Source of the DNA: Nocardia sp. alder85J
GTDB taxonomy: Bacteria; Actinomycetota; Actinomycetes; Mycobacteriales; Mycobacteriaceae
Length of the DNA: 64,000 nucleotides
NCBI RefSeq assembly: GCF_020176955.2
Contig: NZ_JAIUCZ020000009.1
Coordinates: 248,001 to 312,000, forward strand
Direction: 5' to 3'
Under the pieces are notes generated by a model, which saw only the letters and a program-made list of their open reading frames with translations, was not told the origin of the DNA and did no database searches. This document shows, in pieces, positions 60,501 through 64,000 of this stretch (position 1 is the first letter of the stretch; every line of letters starts with the position of its first letter). Made by a program: the position numbers and the translations under genes.

Positions 60501-61553
60501 TCAGGCGGCGGCCAGGGTTTTCAGGGTGTGGTCGACGTCGGCGGTGGTGTTGTAGAGGTGGAAGGAGAAGCGCAGATTGCCGTTTCGTGCGGTGGCGACG
60601 ATGCCCGCGGGCGCGAGGGCGGGGGCCAGGTGAGCGGCACCGGGGACGGTGACGATGGGCGAACCGGGGGCGGGGATCGGAGGGAGGCCCAGGTCGGTCA
60701 GGCCGGTGCGGAAGCGGTCGGCCAGGGTCAGGTCGTGGGCACGGATGGTGTCGACGGTGAGGTGGTCCACCAGTTCCAGGCCGGCCAGGGTGGCGGCGAC
60801 GCCGAGCCAGTCGGGGGTGTCGTCGAAGCGCCGCGTGGTGGGGGCGAGGCGTTGGGGGGCATACATTTCCGACCATCTGTCGGCGGCGGCGTACCAGCCG
60901 GGGGCGAGCGGGTGCAGGGCTGCTGCGGCCGCGGGGGCGGCGGCGAAGAAGGTGACGCTGCGGGCGCCGAGCAGCCATTTGAAGGTGGCGCAGACCCAGT
61001 AGTCGGCGTCGTCGAAGTTCAAGGGTAGCCAGCCCGCGGCCTGGCTGGCATCCAGCAGCAGGCGGGTGTGGTGAGCTGTTGTCGCCGTGCGCAATTCGGC
61101 GAGGTCCAGGATGCGGCCGTCGGCCGATTGGACCAGGCTCGCCGCCACGAGCGCGGTCTCCGAGCGTACCGATGCGGCGAGGTCGTCCAGGGGGACCGTG
61201 CGGACGTTCAGGTCGCGGCGGTGGTGGAACGGGCCGGTCACCGACGCGAAATCGCCTGTGGGGACCAGGACTTCGGCGCCGGTCGGCAGGGCTGCGGCGA
61301 CCGGTCCGATCAGGGCGGCCACGGTGCTGCCGATCGCCACGTCGTCGGGAGTCGCGCCGGTCAGCAGGCGGGCGAAGGCCGCGCGTGCCGAATCCACCAG
61401 GTCGTCGTGGGCGTTCGGGGCCGCGCGCCCGGCCGCCCAGTCGTCGGTGATCGCGCGCACCGCGGCCAGGCCCCGGGCAGGTGGCAGACCGTAACTGGCG
61501 GTGTTGAGATACAGGGCGTCGGTGGCGAATTCGCCGGGGGCGAGGGGCTGCAT
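60501..61553 (-). CDS. class V aminotransferase-like PLP enzyme
   Basis: A 350-aa PLP protein of the class V / isopenicillin-N-epimerase-like type: LYLNTASYGLPP, DASQAAGWLPL (PLP-ring Asp and following residues), and the Schiff-base Lys in CATFKWLLGARSV. Length is slightly below usual (380-400). Start ATG 61553 (MQPLAPGEF) is chosen from homology; the frame is open further to 61637. Convergent with fic, 3-nt gap. Substrate unknown: cysteine desulfurase, kynureninase-like or epimerase functions are all possible. Confidence 0.82.
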   Translation of the reverse strand: MQPLAPGEFATDALYLNTASYGLPPARGLAAVRAITDDWAAGRAAPNAHDDLVDSARAAFARLLTGATPDDVAIGSTVAALIGPVAAALPTGAEVLVPTGDFASVTGPFHHRRDLNVRTVPLDDLAASVRSETALVAASLVQSADGRILDLAELRTATTAHHTRLLLDASQAAGWLPLNFDDADYWVCATFKWLLGARSVTFFAAAPAAAAALHPLAPGWYAAADRWSEMYAPQRLAPTTRRFDDTPDWLGVAATLAGLELVDHLTVDTIRAHDLTLADRFRTGLTDLGLPPIPAPGSPIVTVPGAAHLAPALAPAGIVATARNGNLRFSFHLYNTTADVDHTLKTLAAA

Positions 61554-61695
61554 GAATTCAGTGTCGAGGCGGCCGGGACCGAGCGTCCAGGGCCACTGCC
61601 GGATCGGTGGACCTCGAACTCTGCGCGGTTCGTTCACCCCGGGCTGGTCCGGATCATTCTCGGGTCGGGCGTGGGCCGTTCGCCGCCTCGGCCGT

Positions 61696-62268
61696 TCACT
61701 CCTGGACCGGACGCAGGCCGTTCACCGCGACCGACAGCAGGCGGGGGGCCACGTCGGGGGCCGTTTCGCAGGCGGTGGCGATGCCGTGGCCGAGGCGGAT
61801 CAGGTCGTGGGGTTCCAGGTCGGCGCGGACCAGGCCGGCTTGCTGGGCCGGGGTCAGCAGGGCGGCCGCGGCGTCGGTCATCATGGTGCGGCACATGGTG
61901 AAGGTTTCCGAGGTCTGGTCCATCGAGGACTTCAGGGTCAGCGCCAGGCTGTGCTCGGACAGCACGTAGGCGACCTGATCGCGCAGCCATTGTTCCAGGG
62001 CCGCCATGGGTTCCATGGTCTCGGCCAGTTCGTAGGCGAGGCCGGCCAGGTGCTCGATGCGGGCGCGGTAGACGGCCTCGATGAGTGCGTCGCGATTGGG
62101 GAAGTGGCGGTAGAGGGTTCCGGCGCCGACGCAGGCGCGGCGCGCGATGTCGTCCAGCGGCGCGTCGGGGCCGTGCTCGGTGAATGCCTGGCGGGCGCAT
62201 TCGATGATGCGCTCGTAATTTCGGCGCGCGTCGGCACGCATCGGCCGTACTGGAGACGGTGCGTCCAC
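61696..62268 (-). CDS. TetR-family repressor of the MFS exporter
   Basis: A 190-aa TetR protein with HTH (YERIIECARQAFTEHG, VGAGTLYRHFPNRDAL) and a TetR ligand domain. It diverges from the MFS gene, and the intergenic space contains two palindromes built on CTCCGCTT, so repression of both genes is very likely. GTG 62268 has GGAGGG upstream; ATG 62241 is an alternative. Confidence 0.9.
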   Translation of the reverse strand: MDAPSPVRPMRADARRNYERIIECARQAFTEHGPDAPLDDIARRACVGAGTLYRHFPNRDALIEAVYRARIEHLAGLAYELAETMEPMAALEQWLRDQVAYVLSEHSLALTLKSSMDQTSETFTMCRTMMTDAAAALLTPAQQAGLVRADLEPHDLIRLGHGIATACETAPDVAPRLLSVAVNGLRPVQE

Positions 62269-62295
62269 GAACCCTCCACTGGAAACGGACAGAGT

Positions 62296-62321
62296 CTCCG
62301 CTTAGACTTGCGTAAGCGGAG
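62296..62321. promoter_or_regulatory. TetR operator 1
   Basis: CTCCGCTTA-N8-TAAGCGGAG with perfect 9-bp arms, 28 nt upstream of the TetR start. Confidence 0.75.
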
Positions 62322-62348
62322 GCTTTCTCCTTATGCTATCTCCATCGG

Positions 62349-62369
62349 AAGCGGAGAGTCTCTCCGCTT
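62349..62369. promoter_or_regulatory. TetR operator 2
   Basis: AAGCGGAGAG-t-CTCTCCGCTT with perfect 10-bp arms, 24 nt upstream of the MFS start. Shares CTCCGCTT half-sites with operator 1. Confidence 0.78.
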
Positions 62370-62392
62370 AGTTCCTCGCCGATGGAGCATCC

Positions 62393-63817
62393 TTGTCTAC
62401 TACCACTACTGTGTCCAACGACGCGCCGGTTCGGGCCAGATTCGGGCAAATCCGGCCGGGTGTCGTACTGACCACGCTGCTCAGCGGTCAGCTGATGATC
62501 ATGCTCGACATCACCGTCATGAACGTGGCCCTGCCGCGTATCCGGTCCGACATGCACTTCAGTGCGACGGGCCTGTCCTGGGTGATGAACTCCTACACGC
62601 TGGCCTTCGGCGGGCTGCTGTTGCTCGGCGGCCGGGCCGGTGATCTGTTCGGCCGGCGACGATTGTTCCTGATCGGCATCGCCCTGTTCACACTGGCCTC
62701 GCTCGGTGGCGGCCTCGCGCCGTCGGCGGCCTGGCTGCTGGTCGCCCGGGTGGTGCAGGGCATCGGCGGGGCCCTCGCCGGGCCGAACACACTGGCCATC
62801 CTGACCACCACCTTCAGCGAGCCGAAGGCCCGAATCCGGGCGCTGGCATGGTTTTCCACGATCGGCAGCGCCGGATTCGCGATCGGCCTGATCGTGGGCG
62901 GCCTGCTCACCCAATGGTTCGGCTGGCGATCCGTCCTGTTCATCAACGTGCCGATCGGTGTGGCGGTGCTGATGTCGGGGCTGCGCTACCTGCCGGACAC
63001 CGCGCGGCACCCCGCCCGGCTGGATCTGCCCGGCGCCGTCACCGCCACCGCCGGCGTCGCAGCGCTGGTCTACGGATTCATCGGCGCCGCCGCGCACGGC
63101 TGGTCGGCGGCGGTCACCGACATCTCGCTGGCCGCCGGTGCGGTGCTGATCGCCGCGTTCGTGGCGATCGAATTCCGTACGCCGCAACCGTTGCTGCCGC
63201 TGCACCTGTTCGCCGACCGCAACCGCGCGGCCGCCTACACCAATTTCTTCCTCGGGCCGATGGCGGGCATGTCGATGTTCTTCTTCCTCACCCAGTACCT
63301 CCAGGAGGTACGTGGAATGAACTCGCTGACAACCGGTTTCGCGTTCCTGCCGACCGCGGTCACGATGTTCGCGATGGTGCGGCTGATCCCGCGGCTGCTG
63401 CCCCGGCTGGGGCCGAAGGTGATGACCATGACCGGTACCGTCCTGATGACCGCCGCGTTGGTGCTGCTGACCTTCCTCGGCACCGGCACCGCTTATTTCC
63501 CACTGATATTCGTGGCGACGACGGTCATCGGCATCGGAATCGGCACGGCCTTCGCACCGCTGAACGTGATCATCATGTCGAATGTGCCGCCCGCCGAGGC
63601 CGGTGCGGCCGGCGGTGCGTTGCAGACATTGCAGCAGACCGGTTCCGCGCTCGGCTTGGCCATCCTGGTCACCGTGTTCGGTACCGCGGCCCGGCACGCG
63701 ACCGGCTCGGCGCAGCATGTGCTGACCGTCGGCGTCACCACGGCCTTCATCGGCTCGGCGGTGGTCGGGGCGCTCACCCTGGTGATCGCGACCACCTTCC
63801 GGCGGACGCTGACCTGA
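62393..63817 (+). CDS. MFS drug exporter (DHA2 family, 14 TM)
   Basis: A 474-aa major facilitator of the DHA2 (QacA/EmrB-like) group with about 14 membrane spans. Motif A is seen as GGRAGDLFGRRRLF, with LDITVMNVALPRI in TM1 typical of DHA2 and motif C region SAGFAIGLIVGGLLTQWFGW. It should be a proton-driven drug or metabolite exporter. Start TTG 62393 follows GGAG by 5 nt and puts no extra residues before the conserved start. Under TetR control as above. Confidence 0.92.
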   Translation: MSTTTTVSNDAPVRARFGQIRPGVVLTTLLSGQLMIMLDITVMNVALPRIRSDMHFSATGLSWVMNSYTLAFGGLLLLGGRAGDLFGRRRLFLIGIALFTLASLGGGLAPSAAWLLVARVVQGIGGALAGPNTLAILTTTFSEPKARIRALAWFSTIGSAGFAIGLIVGGLLTQWFGWRSVLFINVPIGVAVLMSGLRYLPDTARHPARLDLPGAVTATAGVAALVYGFIGAAAHGWSAAVTDISLAAGAVLIAAFVAIEFRTPQPLLPLHLFADRNRAAAYTNFFLGPMAGMSMFFFLTQYLQEVRGMNSLTTGFAFLPTAVTMFAMVRLIPRLLPRLGPKVMTMTGTVLMTAALVLLTFLGTGTAYFPLIFVATTVIGIGIGTAFAPLNVIIMSNVPPAEAGAAGGALQTLQQTGSALGLAILVTVFGTAARHATGSAQHVLTVGVTTAFIGSAVVGALTLVIATTFRRTLT

Positions 63818-63831
63818 TCACCTGAATCCAC

Positions 63832-63867
63832 CCGCGCGAACCCGCCGTGCCCGGCGGGTTCGCGCGG
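63832..63867 (+). terminator. strong terminator hairpin after the MFS gene
   Basis: Perfect 15-bp arms (63832-63846 and 63853-63867) with a 6-nt loop, 15 nt past the stop codon. Confidence 0.85.
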
Positions 63868-63933
63868 TGTGAATCGACTCACCGTGAATCAAAGGGGGCC
63901 GACCGTAACCCGGTGGGCCTACTATCCGGAAGG

Positions 63934-64000
63934 GTGACCGCCCGCTTGCCGTTGATCGATATCTCGCGATTCCGGGGGCCCGCCGCCGACCGGGCGGTCT
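63934..64000 (+). CDS. isopenicillin-N-synthase-like oxygenase, N-terminal fragment
   Basis: The last 67 nt encode TARLPLIDISRFRGPAADRAV after a GTG. The PLIDISRF start is typical of the N-terminus of 2-oxoglutarate/IPNS-type Fe(II) oxygenases (DIOX_N). GGAAGG lies 2 nt upstream of the GTG, a little close. The gene continues beyond the window, so this is only a partial call. Confidence 0.5.
   Translation, partial: MTARLPLIDISRFRGPAADRAV

Overview
The window is high-GC DNA (roughly 68-70 %) from a mycolic-acid-type actinomycete, most likely Nocardia or a close relative. Support for this: a mycobacterial hemophore-type protein, F420-type enzymes (a DDN-like protein, an LLM oxidoreductase, an F420-reductase-like Rossmann protein), many FadE, FadD and Ltp paralogues, a neighbouring AAA-ATPase/VWA pair as in mycobacteria, abundant TetR regulators, and many promoters with a -10 box 6-8 nt before the start codon (leaderless mRNAs). 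I saw no rRNA, tRNA, CRISPR array, complete insertion sequence or replication origin.

Layout. 1-6 kb: hemophore-like protein, a LysR regulator overlapping a convergent SDR, a small conserved protein, a DinB-like protein and an OmpR-type two-component system. 6-15 kb: a catabolic cluster (amidohydrolase, Zn alcohol dehydrogenase, SDR, four acyl-CoA dehydrogenase genes, TetR). 15-21 kb: a second acyl-CoA cluster (crotonase, two kinds of CoA transferase, CoA ligase, SDR) around a divergent promoter with two direct-repeat operators. The two SDRs are close paralogues, so the clusters may act in one pathway or be duplicates. 21-27.5 kb: HrpB helicase, a Phd/YoeB toxin-antitoxin cassette flanked by a perfect 31-bp direct repeat, and a DUF779-aldehyde dehydrogenase pair with a CRP-like site and a GAF regulator.

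27.5-32.5 kb: a TetR/DrrAB-type exporter locus in which both head-to-head genes have lost their 5' ends, then a lipoprotein, two TetR regulators and small secreted proteins. 32.5-39.5 kb: a minus-strand operon of CoA ligase, SCP-x thiolase, crotonase, two thiolase-like proteins lacking the usual catalytic Cys/His, and two DUF35 proteins. This resembles the mycobacterial Rv3521-ltp4-ltp3 steroid-related locus. 39.7-46 kb: tandem His/Asp/Trp-rich secreted proteins, an Abhydrolase_10 protein, a second head-to-head junction with missing 5' ends (MmyB-type regulator and F420-reductase-like gene), TetR plus acyl-CoA dehydrogenase, and a DDN-like protein. 46-54 kb: LLM oxidoreductase, a putative ADP-ribosyltransferase-fold protein, the VWA and AAA genes, and secreted or membrane proteins.

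54-64 kb: MenC-like enolase-superfamily enzyme, a pobA / IclR regulator / aldehyde dehydrogenase locus with the same 17-bp operator-like site on both sides of the regulator (4-hydroxybenzaldehyde to 4-hydroxybenzoate to protocatechuate is the inferred route), GNAT, a class II Fic protein with a palindromic promoter, a class V aminotransferase, a TetR/MFS efflux pair with two palindromic operators, and the start of an isopenicillin-N-synthase-like oxygenase cut by the window end.

The least ordinary features are: the two 5'-to-5' deletion junctions; the toxin-antitoxin cassette between duplicated copies of a gene 3' end; several other 3'-end duplications and 24-nt repeat arrays just after stop codons; the ADP-ribosyltransferase-like protein; and a set of well-formed operators that define local regulons.
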